A DNA stretch of 64,000 bases from Argentina anserina (GCF_933775445.1 NC_065872.1:22878001-22942000), one strand, 5' to 3'. Shown: positions 49,772-62,605, numbered from the stretch's first letter. Program-made: numbers and translations. Notes: generated by a model not told the origin, from the sequence alone.

Positions 49772-50408
49772 AAAAATGAAAAAAATCTCTTAAACTTACT
49801 TAATCATGATCTGACTAATCACCTTTTTTTAGGTAAGGACTGGTCCTGCCCTCAAACCTTCATTAATGAAAGCTCGGATCGGATCCAACCACACTAAACA
49901 AGATCAAAGCCAACATCACCAACTCGGCTACCAGACCCATTGGAATCTTCTTCAGGTTCGAACCCCAATCAAAATATCCATTTGATTCTGGCCGCCTCTG
50001 ATCCACCTCCCACTTCCATTCTCCGTTGCAGCAACCCCGCATAGCATAGACAGAAGCCACTCGACGCCTCTTGCATCTCAACAAAACCCTCTCCAGCGCC
50101 GCCACACACTAGACACTAAGTTCACTATGGCCAGTCCAACAACGCCGTCGAAAAGGCCTGTCGTCGGACCGGGCACTTGCAAACACAGGTCGCCGCCTCT
50201 TCTAGAGTTAAGAGGAAATTCAAGAGAGCAAAATACAAATGTTACACAACTATCTGACTAATCACCTTTTTGTTTTTAGTGTAAATTAGACTCGTACATG
50301 TGCATTCAGCACACGGGTTATTGTGTAAAGATGAAAAAAAAACAGGCTTAATTTTTCATAAACTGTTCTATTTTTTTTTATTTAAGGCTTATCCGTTTTG
50401 ATTTTTTT
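49772..50408. other. Intergenic DNA with an unsupported minus-strand ORF
   Basis: An 80-codon open frame at 50105-49863 (MAALERVLLRCKRRR) has better base composition than its surroundings, but I do not recognise it. It may be a gene fragment. Confidence 0.3.
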
Positions 50409-50733
50409 CAATGTTTAAAAGAGTGAAGGATTTGACACAAGACGTTTTGTTGAAGCCTCAAGCCTTGAAAGCCTGATGGTGCCGAGGCAAGCCTTTTGTG
50501 CTTTATAAATATTTAAATTATAATAAAATAAGTAAATAAATAAATATGGATAAAATAGTTCTTAATTCATATAAATTATTCAAAATACATTAAATTCTTA
50601 CATTTAAATTAAGAAATACATAAATTACAATTTTTTACCCTTCAATGGATCCACGTTTTTTCTCATATTGTTATTTCACCCCAAGGAGCGCTATAGTTAT
50701 AGCGTGCCTCAAGGCATACATTTTTAAACATTG
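50409..50733. repeat. Short TIR element (MITE)
   Basis: CAATGTTTAAAA at the left is inverted at the right (TTTTAAACATTG). Both sides also carry related GCCTCAAG phrases. The flanks are T-runs, so a target duplication cannot be verified. Confidence 0.5.
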
Positions 50734-53431
50734 TTTTTTTAACGCGTAATCCTTTTGTATGATTGTGTCTTATACAAATGGTATTTCAAGCAAAATAGTA
50801 TTAAGTATTTTTCTGATGTCTTCAGAAAAGTAAAATTTCCAAAAAAAAAAGGGCATAAGTCTCTTTTAAAACAAAAATTGAATATAGAGTTGTGGCCAAA
50901 TCCAACGATAGTGTGATGATAGGTTCATAATTCCATATATATTTGTACCCTTAAACACATGATTATATGCTACATTCTTGTCATTTATGAGTCATTTACT
51001 TAGTTTTTGTATTTTATAGGTTAAATGGGAGAAAAGAAGGAATTTGAGCTTAAAGTAACAAAAGATTGCTACTGTGCTTGCTATCCTGAATTTCTAGAAA
51101 GTTGTCTCTACTGTGCACTGACTTCACGGATTAAACTGTACATGTTCATAAGGAATTATAAGGCAAGCCATACATCATTGGAAAGCTACAAATGTCAGCT
51201 TTTTAAGAACTTTACAGAAGTGAATTCACATTCTCCTAGAGAAAGTTATGAAGGTTTGAGTGGAACAGGTTGGGGAAGGCTAATTTTGACGAATTTTGCA
51301 TATCTTCTCAATAATCAAACTTGTGAAGTCCAAGTCCATTATTCTCAACACATTTGAGATTAGATTGAACGTAGTGTAAGTTTCTCTTTCAGCTGACTAC
51401 AATAACCTTGAGTTATTAAGTATAAAGAAATATAATTCCAAGTTGGACAAGGAGACTTAAAACAGGCCCAAACAAGGAGGAATTGCATGAGGAATAAAAA
51501 TAAAAATAAACCTAATTCACAGGGAATACCAAAGGCAGCCTTTTGACGCAGAGGAAAGAAGAGAGGAGCTCTCACCATCGGTGAACCAGAATTTTACTCA
51601 TCTTCCATTGTCTGTTTCATGATTTCTTTCATTCTAGTTATGGAACCATTGTTATGGATTTCTAAACTCTTAAGCTAGGGCTGAGATGAAGCCCTAGTAT
51701 GACTACCTCGTTTTCTAGTTGATTTATCATTGGATTTCCAGAATTTTATGCTAAACTCTTAATCATTGTTTCAATTGAACTTTCATTCATAATCTTTGTT
51801 TGGGATCAATAAGACCTAGGTTTTGTTTATGAGTTATTTGGTTTGAAAACATGATGCATGATCAATGAGTAGATGTTTTCTTAGGTGCCAACATATATTT
51901 TATCTTATGATTACAGAGTTGGGAATTAAGAATACAAGTGCTTGATCATATTCGATATTCTTGTTTGCATGATTTCCCTGTTCTTGTGAGTTTAATGGAG
52001 TTGAACATGTTTACTTTTGTCTGATCATTATGTGAAGTAATCATAGCTTAACTACTTGAGTTTTATACTGGATCAATAAGTTGAAATTCATATGTTAGAA
52101 GAATATAGGCATTTGTCTGGATCAATAAGGCTTATGTAACAAAATCGTTAGCATTTTATTTATGAAATTCAGTGGTTATCATCTAGAGAGAAGGGTAGGA
52201 GTATTAGGTGGTGGATTCAATGTTTTAGCATGTACATAATCTGTTTTTATTTCTTAATTTCATCATCTCTTATCTTTAATTTCTGTTTTTTTTTGTAGTT
52301 TTCTATCATAAACAACAACTCAAAAATCAATTTGAATCATATAAGTATAGCACATTTGTCTTAATTAAGTTGGTTTAATCAGTCCGGGGAATGACCTTGT
52401 GCTTGCACTTCTATTCTATAATTGATTTGTGCAGTTGCGAGTATTAAAATAAAATTGACAACATGTGAGAAAGCGTAGGCTGTGTGCTATTTTTCTGCAG
52501 TTGAGTTGAGGGGTTGAAGAGGGATCATTGTCTGCTTCTCAAACCGCTCTCTTTAGGTTACATTGGAATCAAGCTATATTCTTCTCCATCTCTGAGTTTT
52601 TTGAGCTTTGCGCCGATCAATTGAAACCATCCAACAAGGTTAGTATCTCTGGCTCTTTTCGGCTCTAATTGTATATGAAAGTTTGGTTTACCCATATAAA
52701 ACTCAATTTTTGATTTGGTATTTTGCGTGATGAAAGAAGATAGTCAGAAAGCCAACCGTTAATCCTCAATTAATTGACACCAATTGCTCTCTCGGTAATC
52801 TTCAATTACTATCTTTTCCTTTTTTTTTTTTCAGATATGAGGTTTGAGTTGTGATTTATAGATCATGTTTAAAAGATGTGAGGGTTTGATAATGTAACAA
52901 CCCAACCCAGAAAATCACTCATAAACCAATGCTAAATTCACTGATTTCATTGAACAGATTAAGATTCTGAACGTATCACTAAAAATTGAACTTGGCTAAT
53001 AAAAGTTTCACCTGAAGGCTCTTCTTGATTTAATCCTAGAACATACGACTACTGTGGTCAAGAGATGACCTTTCGTGGCCAACGAAGTTGCCGGGTCGTC
53101 CAAATGGAGACAGGACAGAGAGAGAGAGACAGAAAAGAGTGACATCCTGGCCACCCCAATTGGTAGAAAATAAACTTTCAAGCGGATCCCCACTCATTCT
53201 ATTGTTGGCTCCCCCTTTTCCGCAAATCCCTGTATATCAAGTGTCCCTTTTTTCTTCGAACTGACTATGTTCATATTAGAGATAAATCTGACCAAGAGGT
53301 AGGTGTTCTAAAAAAAAAAAAATCTTTCCATCTGCCCTGTGCCACCAGGAAATAAGGGCACGTATGAGCTGAGTAAGCTCTTTAATTTTTGTTATTATTA
53401 TTTATTTGTTATGAGTATAATCAATTGTATT
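50734..53431. other. Intergenic DNA, probably old LTR-element remnants
   Basis: A 110-codon open frame at 51025-51357 and text at 51560-52470 resemble non-coding parts of large plant LTR elements, but no LTR pair was found. TGTAACAACCC at 52895 could be the start of another LTR. No host gene seen. Confidence 0.35.
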
Positions 53432-54980
53432 TCATCTAGTAAATAAAATTTTTGCTAGTAACCATCTCTTTGTTCCATCCCTATCTCTAATTAAAGTGGT
53501 ACTTTAAAATTGAAAATTGAAGATTAGAGCAGAGCATTTTTTTAATAATAGTGAATGATTTGGAATTATGTCAATAAAGAAAAGCAAAACTGAAGCTTGT
53601 AATGAAACTAAAATGAGAGAACCAACTGAAATGTAAAAAAACTTTACAAACTCAAAAAGAGCCACTTTATTGGCAATTTTACAACACACAAAAAAGAGCA
53701 CCAATGCTCCAGGTTAACACTTCACCTCTACAAAACTTTTTTTCTTTTTACAGTACAGTAGCAAAAAAAACAATGTTCCTGGAACTAGCCATTTAGCAGC
53801 TCAAAAACTTTCAAACATAGGCATTTCAATGTAACACACTATACAACAAAACAACTCCAAGTAATGCTCAAGACAACTCAGTTATGTCACTACAACGTCC
53901 ACTCATGGACTGCTTACCTGAAAACAACAAAAAAGATATAGGGGATTACCTTAGAAGCTCAGTAGAGAAAAGTAAATGATTCTAACTTGGAATATGAAGG
54001 AACATTATCATATATAAGGAGGAAACAAGTAGACTCAACCTTAAAGGAAACTACTGGAAACCAAAAGAAGTATAAATAGTGACATGAACAATTAGTCATA
54101 AGCATCAAGTTCAGCTCATATAAGATATAGAATTCATCCTAAAGGTGATTCATCGAAGAACTAAACAACAAGGAAAGATGAGCTGGAACCAAAGTCGCTT
54201 ATAGATAGTCAATAACGTTGAAACAATATACTCATCATGAAACCAACTAAAATAGCAAGAAGACCTCAAGTTTTTTTGCTTTAGGAACTGAATTCAAATA
54301 TTAGAAAAACCCTTCCATTCTTTGTAAATAAACAGTTCAAAATTCCTCCGAATGAAAAATCTCAGCGAAATCCACAAAATCCTTATATCACCGGTTAGAG
54401 CCCTTTGCTCGCATTAAGGCTACCGAGCACACCCCGTACAAGCGGATCCTAATAAAATTTTGGGCTTTTCACCCTAGGGAGACACGATCCCTTCTTAAAC
54501 TAATTATGGGGCTAACCAAATAAAAACAACTTAAAAAGCCAAATGGGTCTTTTCATGTCATAATACAAATTCTCCAAAAGAGACTGAGCCAACAAAGATT
54601 TCTGATAAGGAGCTTGAAAGATGAGATGATATATTGTACTTGCTGCAATGAACTTAATCATTTACTTTTGCTCGTCTGTCCAATTCTTGTATGATATTAT
54701 GTGTTTACTCCTTCACTTAGGGTCACAACTGAATATATAAAGCTTCAGTCCCCACTTCTGATTTTGGCGTTCTTTTGATAATGTTTTCCTTTCGAAATTG
54801 CCAAGCTTATATGAATATTTACTGATTTAAATTATACATAACTAAAAAGAGTTTTTCTCTAAAGAATTGGATATCCTCAAATATTTATCGCATGGGACAA
54901 AAATATTTTATAATTAACATGGGGATAGGGATGGAACAAAAAAGAGATGGATACTAGCAAAATTTTCATTTACTAGATGG
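53432..54980. mobile_element. TIR element with a captured terminal exon
   Basis: An arm of about 60 bases at 53432-53493 (with CATCTAGTAAAT and TTGTTCCATCCCTATC) is repeated inverted at 54915-54980. The 1.5 kb interior has no transposase. On the minus strand it contains an acceptor and a short terminal coding exon with 3'-UTR-like DNA after it. Its right end abuts the truncated Ty3/gypsy sequence. Confidence 0.55.
53868..53917 (-). pseudogene. Isolated last-exon fragment of an unknown gene
   Basis: Acceptor TTTTCAG, then 50 bases encoding KQSMSGRCSDITELS and a TGA, followed by about 350 bases that look like a plant 3' UTR. No upstream exon was found in the window. The parent gene is not recognised. 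Confidence 0.35.
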
Positions 54981-55000
54981 AACTAAATTTGTATTCATAG

Positions 55001-55774
55001 ACTGATGGGCAGACAGAAATGGTAAATCAGGTGATGGAGGATATGTTGAGAGCTTGTGTTCTTGATTTTAAAGGAAGTTGGGAGGATCACTTGAGGTTGA
55101 TTGAGTTTGCCTACAACAATAGTTACCATTCCAGTAACGGCATGACACCTTATGAGGCTCTTTACGGTAGGCCATGTAGATCGCTTATCTGTTGGGCTGA
55201 AGTGGGTGATGAAGGACTAATGGGTCCTAAGGTTGTCCAGGAAACTTCGGAGAAGATCTCAATTATTCGAGATAGGATCCGAACAGCCCATAGTAGACAA
55301 AAGAGCTACGCAGACTTAAACATGACACATGTTGAGTTTGAGATTGGTGATCATGTGTTCCTAAAGGTCTCCCCTATGAAGGGTGTGGTGAGATTTGGCA
55401 AGAAGGGAAAGTTAGCTCCGAGGTATGTTGGGCTTTTCGAGATTCTCGAGAAGGTATGAGATTTAGCCTATCGGCTAGCTTTACCTACGAGCATGTCTGG
55501 TGTTCACAACGTCTTCCACATTTTCATGTTGAGAAAGTACGTACCAGATGAGTCACATGTGATTGATCATAACTCCATTAAGGTGAGGAAGAATGCCACC
55601 TTTGTTATCGAGCCGGTTCGTATTTTGGATAGGTCGACAAAGAAGTTTCGTAGGAAAGAGGTGGAGTTGGTTAAGGTTTTATGGAGTCACCATGATGAGG
55701 GTGATACCTCTTGGGACCTAGAGTCGGATATGAGGACAAGATATCTGCAGTTGTTTGTTGAGCAGAGTCCTTGA
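55001..55774 (+). pseudogene. Ty3/gypsy pol C-terminal end, truncated
   Basis: Starts abruptly at TDGQTEMVNQVMEDMLR. Integrase C-terminal motifs follow: EFAYNNSYHSS, PYEALYGRPCRS, GDHVFLKVSPMKGV, SGVHNVFHI and a chromodomain-like tail (SWDLESDMRTRY). One TGA at 55457-55459 interrupts an otherwise continuous frame. Everything upstream (gag, protease, RT, RNase H) is absent, and a TAG precedes the homology directly. Chromodomain tails of this type guide insertion into heterochromatin. Confidence 0.92.
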
Positions 55775-55808
55775 ATTTCGGGACGAAATTCCTTTAAGGG
55801 GCGTAGAA

Positions 55809-57998
55809 TGTAATAATCCGAATTTTTGAGTTTACGTTCTTTTAATTTCTTACAATTAGTATGCTTGGTGATTCGAGTAAAATTGCATTCTACACCTTCT
55901 TGTCGATATCTTTACGAAATAAAAGTGGTTTCGGAAATTTAAGGTTGAAAAACGTTACGTTTTCAGTGGCTCAAGAGTCGACTTTTATTCCGTCACTCAT
56001 CTTAAAACATTTCCTTCACGAAAGTCGTAGAGCTCATCGATACGAGTTTATGGACATATGTCGTATGTGAAAGTTGTTAACAACAGAAGTTGGTTTCCGA
56101 TTTTGGAAAGGTATATAAGGATTTTTTTGGAAAACATAAATTAGGAAATTCAGAAAATAGAAACGAGCCGGAGTCGTGTGACCCTGACCCCGACCCTGAT
56201 CCTTTGCTGCGCCGATCTCCCACCTCTGGCCACCGTGGCCATCACCGCCGGACTCACAAGGATCTCACGGTTGGCTGCTCCAACCCGTAGAGGTGGTCCA
56301 TCCCCCATCATTGCCGAAAAGCCATATTGACGATTCAAGCTCCGTCGCCGGTGAGTTCCAAACCTTAGCTTCTTGATTTCGACCTCCTAGCTTGGTTTAT
56401 CACGAATTTGGAACTCAAATAAGAGGTTTTAACGACGGAGAAAAGGTTGGATCGTCCAAAACTTTCCAGCGCCATTCCGACCACTTCCCGGTGATCGAAG
56501 CCTCAACGCATGTACGGTTATGTTCTACACCTGGTGATCTACATTTTTGGTGTTGATTGTTTTGTTATTTAACGAAGTTTGGATGGAGGAGTTGGTGGTG
56601 CGCGTGCCACCGCCTTGGGCAGCGCGTGGGAGGAAGTGGGGCGGCGGAGAGATGGCGTTAGGCGATAGGATGAAATAGGTGGGAAGAGGGGTGGAATTGG
56701 TGGCTACAAGCAAGCTTACGCGCGGTTGTTTGGGCGGTGCGTGAGCACCACGCGCGGCAGGCTGTGGTGGCGTGTGAGCACCATGCACGGTTGCCAGAGG
56801 GTGGCGCGTGAACCCCACGCGCGGTCGTCTAGGATGGCGCGTGAATAGCGTTTTAGAATTGTGTTTAATGAACAATGTTGGTTAAGCAGTGTTTTTAAAA
56901 CAGTAATTAATATTCACTTGTTGTTCTCCGGGTCGATTTCTAAGCACATTGTTATGCCTCCAGGTGACCGACGAAACAAGTGAGGGAATATCTCTTGGTA
57001 TCGTAAAGTTGCACGCAAGAAATAAGGTGAGTAAATCTCACTATGACAAGTCTACCCTTGGCGGTGACTCATATTTACAATTTCTTCAATGAGTGAACTG
57101 TGACATCGATATAATATAGTGGGTTGTGTATGTGTACAAAAATGGTAAATACAATACATATACATGAGTTGCTATATTATATAATGTTACGGTTTTTATT
57201 TCAATTATGAAATTTGATTGTTTGCAATTAATTGTGGCAGATGAGACCAAAAGGGAGATAATGTACCTTCCGGTATAATGGATTGTTGGAGTGACATTAT
57301 ATATATTGTTGTGCAAGAGTCGCTTGGTTGTATTACATAAACATGTGTGAATTGTTATATTGTACGTGGTTTTAATATTGAGTCTTGTTAAAACGTTTTC
57401 TGGTCTTCGGACGTTATTGACATTAAATCAGAACCAAGCCTTGGCCGGGTGTTGGTTACGATCAGTTAGAGCTTTAGTCTGTCTGCCGTTGTACTGAATG
57501 AGGGGTAACCTATGGATTTCATGTGTCTCATGAGTACACATGTTTTGAAATGATATTGGGTAACCAGATGGGCTGCCCAATGTCTCATAAGTACACATGT
57601 CTTAAAATATTATCTGTTACATTTCTTTTGTATGTGACGTATGTTATAATGTTGGTTTACTCATATGGGCTGAAACGCTTACCGGGTTTGTGTTTACAAA
57701 CCCGGTGCACCAAATCGATGGTGTATGGTATTATATAAGATGATTTCAATACATTGTTGGTGTAGGGTATTATATAAGTCCTGCAGGTGGGGATTAGCAG
57801 GTTCGGAGAGCTTACTCGGAGGATTACTGAGGGTTTCCTTCTTCTGTTTATGTATTATATAAGTCTACTGAGTCATACTGTGAACTCAGTTTTGATACAC
57901 TGTTACTATAAGATGATTTCAATATATTTGGTATTATTTTAGAGTTTTCATGGCTTCGAGTGCGAATTTTTATCATTCAAAATTTCGGGATTGTGACA
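55809..57998 (+). repeat. 3' LTR of the Ty3/gypsy element
   Basis: Preceded by the purine-rich AAGGGGCGTAGAA. Starts TGTAATAATCC and ends GATTGTGACA. Length about 2.2 kb. The 5' LTR is not in the window. Open frames inside are shadows. Confidence 0.7.
56700..56850. repeat. GC-rich minisatellite in the gypsy LTR
   Basis: Three to four imperfect units of about 45-50 bases, each with GCGTGA followed by CACGCGCGG, in an otherwise AT-rich area. Confidence 0.65.
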
Positions 57999-58465
57999 GT
58001 CACTGACTCTCTCTATCTCAAAATACTCGAGGTGGCTAGAAGCTCAAGCCACCAAAGGTGCATGCCTAAGAAATGCCATTGCATGCTAATATAACTCTAA
58101 GCAAGCTGAACAAAGAAAATAAAACCAAGCATACATGCCAAGCTATACATACACATTCATACTCCAAACAAAGAACCAAGCAAAACTGAATGTGACCGAG
58201 CTAAGCTAAGAAATGATCTATCCAACAAGCCAAGCCAACTGATGCCACTTATCACAATGCACTACAGTCACAGTGGCAGAAGCTAGATGCAATACTAGAC
58301 GCAATAATAAAGAAAGTTGCTGACAACCAAGCAAGCAACTGATATAAGAACTGACCGTCATTAACCAATGATAGTCAAATAATTTCACTCTTTTCCAGAC
58401 TATGATTCTCATACTCCAAGCAGAAACCGAGCAAATAAATATGTCAAGCAAGAAAGAAACATGAT
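57999..58465. other. Intergenic DNA, no gene seen
   Basis: CAAGC-rich, low-complexity plant DNA. No supported coding content. Confidence 0.45.
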
Positions 58466-58675
58466 TTAGAGCATCCACACCCATAAATTGTATTTACTCA
58501 AGCAAATGGTAGGGCCAGAAGCAAATTTTGCTTCAAGCAAATCGATTTCATATTTTGCTCAAGCAAATCGATTTTTTCACACACACATTTACAATTTGCT
58601 TGAGCAATTCAATTTTGTCTTGTTGTGAAATAATTATTTTTTTTACCAGATATATTTACAACCAATAATAATGTG

Positions 58676-58895
58676 CCACGTGTCATTATCGACTTGACAT
58701 TATCCAAAATTTCCGATAAGATTTTCGATTAATAGATAATTGACAGGTGTCACTGCCACGTGTCATTGTCGCTAAAATAATTGGAGCAGATTTCCGATAA
58801 GATTTTTGACTAGTAGAGAATTGACACGTGTCACTGTCGGCAAAATAATTGGACGAAATTTCTGATAAGATTTTCGACCAATTTGCTATAAAAAC
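58676..58895 (+). promoter_or_regulatory. Promoter of the Harbinger transposase with tandem repeats
   Basis: Two to three imperfect copies of a unit with CACGTGTCA and TTTCCGATAAGATTTT lie upstream of a TATA box (TATAAAAA at 58887-58894), about 75 bases before the start codon. CACGTG-core motifs suggest binding by host bZIP or bHLH factors, which is inference. Confidence 0.5.
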
Positions 58896-58966
58896 GTCTA
58901 ATATCACTCATTATAACTCATCCTTCAATCTAAACACTTAGCAACATTTCCTTGTTCATCACTCTG

Positions 58967-60300
58967 ATGAATCCTTTCAGTTTCCACAATTTTTTCAGGC
59001 GGAGACAACGTCAACAAGAAGAGAATGACGATATGGAGCAATCATTCGTGAATCAGGTAGTCATGGCGGAAGCACAACACGATGATGAATCAACACGATC
59101 AAGCGGTTCACATCGCGGTAAAAAACCGAATAAGCCACGTCAGAGGCTATCTAGGGGACACAATCTCATGGAAGATTACTTCATCGAACGTCCAATTTTC
59201 GACGCTCAAGACTTTCGTCGGAGGTACAGGATGAGCAGAGACCGATTCAACATTATCATGACGGACCTCTGCAACCACGACATGTCTTGGCATCAAAGAG
59301 AAGACGCCACTGGTTTGCTAGGGCTACTTCCCCAACAAAAGATGACCGGGGCTCTACAAATGCTAGCGTACTGGTCAGCCGCAGATCAGTGTACTGAAAT
59401 TACAAGGATGGGGGAATCGACTACCCTGGAATGTATAAAGGAGTTTTGCAGCCAAGTGGTTCATCTCTATGGTCCAAGATACCTCCGCAGTCCAACACCG
59501 GAAGACCTCACGCGACTACTAGCTAAAGCCGAACGCCGAGATTTTCCAGGTATGATTGGAAGCATCAACTGCATGCATTGGGAGTGGAAGAACTGCCCAA
59601 CCGCCTATCAAGGGGCATACTCGGGCCGAAAGGGTCGCCCAACGGTTATCCTAGAGGCAGTGGCCTCGTATGATACGTGGATATGGCACAGTTTTTTTGG
59701 CTGTCCTGGAGCTAAAAATGACATTAATGTGCTCCACCTATCGAATGTGTTCTCAAAGATCCTTGCCGGAAGAGGCCCAACTGTCGTCTACGAAGTCCAC
59801 GGACAGAGGTACACCACAGCTTATTATCTGGCTGACGGAATATATCCAAGGTACTCTACATTTGTCAAAACAATTTCCAATCCCCAGACGCCGCAAGATA
59901 AGCTCTTCGCAAAGAACAAAAGGCATACCGGAAAGATGTGGAGAGGGCATTTGGCATCTTGCAATCTCGATGGGCAATTATACGTCATAGTTGTACATTG
60001 CACCACAAATCGGTAATGACTACCATCATGTTAGCTTGCATTATATTGCATAACATGATTGTTGAGGAAGAGTATGTGGATGATGAGGATGATGATGAGG
60101 AAGAAGAAGGAGACTTGCAAAACCCATCGAGGGCTTTCCGGGTTTATGATGGGCCGGTGAATGCACAAGGGAATCGAGTTCTTTTTGAGCCAATCAGTAG
60201 AGATGGAGCTAATATACAACGGTTTCACGACCGTGTTGCCGATCTCGAATCCGCTTATATCCATCGAGAGCTCCAGAAAGACTTGGTGAAACACATTTAG
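58967..60300 (+). pseudogene. PIF/Harbinger transposase (HARBI1/ALP1-like), inactive
   Basis: Starts MNPFSFHNFFRRRQRQQ. An N-terminal helical region (FRRRYRMSRDRFN) precedes the DDE nuclease. The first catalytic Asp is replaced: the motif reads GSINCMHWEWKNCP, with Asn at residue 201, where the family has Asp. The second Asp is present at residue 252 (KNDINVL). A one-base loss near 59909-59920 shifts the frame. The third acidic residue, in VERAFGILQSRW, and the C-terminus to 60300 lie in the next frame. The uncorrected frame ends at 60016. The start follows the TATA box; an upstream TTG start is unnecessary. Confidence 0.92.
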
Positions 60301-60522
60301 AGAGTGGAAACCGGTGAAATACTTTAAATATGTTTTATTGTGTGTTTTCATGATGTTTGTGTTTAATTATTAAGCTTGTGTTTAATTTCAGTATGTATTT
60401 TAATTTAATGTGTATTTCAATTTCAACTTAATAAATGAATTGCATTTTATTTCTCGAAAAATTTAAATTACATAAAATGACGAGCCAAGCCCAGATTTAT
60501 TCTTAGTACAATACTATAACTA

Positions 60523-61751
60523 CTATGGAAAAAGCACGCGATTTGGGTGATAACAATCCGAATATGTTTCATCGGTAGGTTGATCTTGACTAGCTTCTCC
60601 TTCATTAAGGATTGCTAGTTTCCTCTTGGTAAAATACATTTTCGAGATTGGGGTCATAGCCTCCAAATCCATTGTCATGATCCTTGTGTCATTCTCTTGT
60701 TTCTTCAATCGTAACTCTTCTTCCGCCCTTGCTTCTTTCCGCTTTTGAATGTCTATGTACTCCGCATAATAATTAAGCTCACTTTCATTATGGGCTAGCC
60801 TCTTGGTATGCCATGATGCTTGGTCACTTGCAATGGTATGCAAAACCTCCACCCGTTGCTCAATAGGAGTCTTACCCTGTTTTTTTTGGCGCCTAGATTC
60901 CTTTGCCGCCTTGGTTCCCATTGGTCTAGGTGGACTCGATGGAGCTGCCGTGTTGCTTTGAGGTGTCTCATTCAATTGGTCGTCATCCAAATTGATGGTT
61001 GGAGATGATTCAGTTGCGGAAGGAGTACCGTGGTAACTACTTGCATATGCAGATGAAGTAGTAGATAGCACCGCAACGAAAGATGGGTGATCTTTAACCA
61101 CTTCCCAACATTCAAAGTGTGTAAACTTTTTCTTCTTGGCATTATAGTAACATGATTGAGCTTGTCGTTCCTGATGTAAAAAACTTATATTAGGTACTTA
61201 TTTAATTACATAATTTAAATAAATTAGATAAAACAAATAATGTAACAAATTAGATATATTAAAACAAATAATGTAAATAATGCTACATAATTAAACAAAT
61301 TAAATAAAACAAATAATGTAAACAAAATTAGATATATTAAAATAATTAAATATGTAAACAATGCTACATATTTAAACAAATTAGATATAAATTACATAAT
61401 TTAATTCATATAATCAAATAAAAATTATAATATATGATAAAACAATGTACTTACTTCGTCCATTAGCGAAGTGCCGCTAGCTATACGTTGTCGTGATGCC
61501 GCCAAACATTCGCCCCATTTTTGCAAGAGTAGCTTGAACTTGTTGTAGTGAGAAGCGAGCGCGATTCGGGTCCTCGGCTCCTTCGGAGGTTTCTCACCCG
61601 GTGCTAGCACCCAATTTTGCATATAATCGCCATGAATTGTCTCCCACAATTTTTCCCTCTTTTGTTTGTTACCGTCATATTCATCAATGCTATGACGGAC
61701 AAAAGAAATGCACATTTGTAAATCTTTGGAAGGAAGCCAATGGGTGCCCAT
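60523..61751 (-). CDS. Harbinger Myb/SANT-like ORF1 protein
   Basis: Two exons on the minus strand, 61751-61455 and 61170-60523 (GT-AG, phase 0), 314 residues. Exon 1 encodes a Myb/SANT-like DNA-binding region (SKDLQMCISF, WETIHGDYMQNW, FKLLLQKWGECLA). Exon 2 continues FECWEVVKDHPSF, then a Ser/Pro-rich linker, a basic cluster (AAKESRRQKKQGK) and a charged coiled coil (RKEARAEEELRLKKQ). Such proteins (also labelled NAM-associated) partner the transposase at the element ends and bring it to the nucleus. A minus-strand TATA box (TATAAATA at about 61851-61858) puts the RNA start near 61825, so ATG 61751 is preferred over the upstream ATG at 61865. The frame is intact. Confidence 0.85.
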
Positions 61752-62605
61752 TGTTTTGGAAAAAAATGCTAAACGAAAAGAGAGAGGAGATGGAGGAAGA
61801 TGTGAAATTTGTTGTGCACAAATTGGTGTGAGTTCATAACAAATTGAAGTAGTATTTATAGGCAATTTTTTGGGAGAATTTTAAAATTTTGGGGATTTTT
61901 TTACAATTTTTTGGGTTTATTTCCGTTATGATCAAATAGTAGCCGTTGTCAATTAATTCTGGCCGTTGGATCGAAATTTCTGATTCAAAATGGAAGGCCT
62001 AGATCAATTGGACCGTTGGCCAATCAGTGAGACACGTGGCAGCCATTCATTGGCTCGCTGTTTTTTTTTGGCGCGTGCGTTGCACGTGCCTATCATAAAA
62101 AAAATTCGCCCGTGCCTGACGTCACCCACGGACGGTGGGCTCCGCCAGGCGAACGAGCAAACGCCGGAGCAAAATTTGCTCGAGCGATCGGACGAGCACC
62201 GCGGCTGGGTTGACTGGGCGAGCAGCTCGCCTCCTCCTGTTCGCCGGTGCGAGCCTCCCCTTCTCTTGCTCGAGCTCCTCCGGCTGGTCCCTCCTCCTGC
62301 TCGAGCATGCCGGCACATTTGCTCACCGGTGGCGGATGCTCTTACATGTTAAGAAGATCAGCATGGGTTGGACACTTCATAGATTTCACAAGCTATTATC
62401 CCACCTCTTTGCCAACCAAAAGCCCTAGCAAAACCCTATATTATTGTAGCAGACCATGCTTATCCAAAGAAATTGACAAAACTAATTATGTTGATGTCGT
62501 CTAAAACTCCTAATATCCCTATGTTTGACTAATTACTTTGTTGAGACCCTTCTATAGAAACTACCAACAACTCATAGGCTGCCCTCTTCATCACTCCAAT
62601 TCATA

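Larger units (their letters stand above)
58469..62341. mobile_element. PIF/Harbinger DNA transposon, complete in structure
   Basis: Target duplication TTA on both sides (58466-58468 and 62342-62344). TIRs start GAGCATCCAC and end GGCGGATGCTC. It carries the two genes typical of the superfamily in convergent orientation: the transposase on plus and a Myb/SANT-like DNA-binding protein on minus. Subterminal DNA is dense in GCTCAAGCAAAT (left) and GCTCGAGC-type motifs (right). The transposase is mutated, so this copy is probably not autonomous. Confidence 0.93.

Noticed and set aside
62004..62504. Several overlapping GC-rich open frames
   Set aside because: They reflect the GC-rich right end of the Harbinger element and its subterminal motifs, with frames open on both strands.
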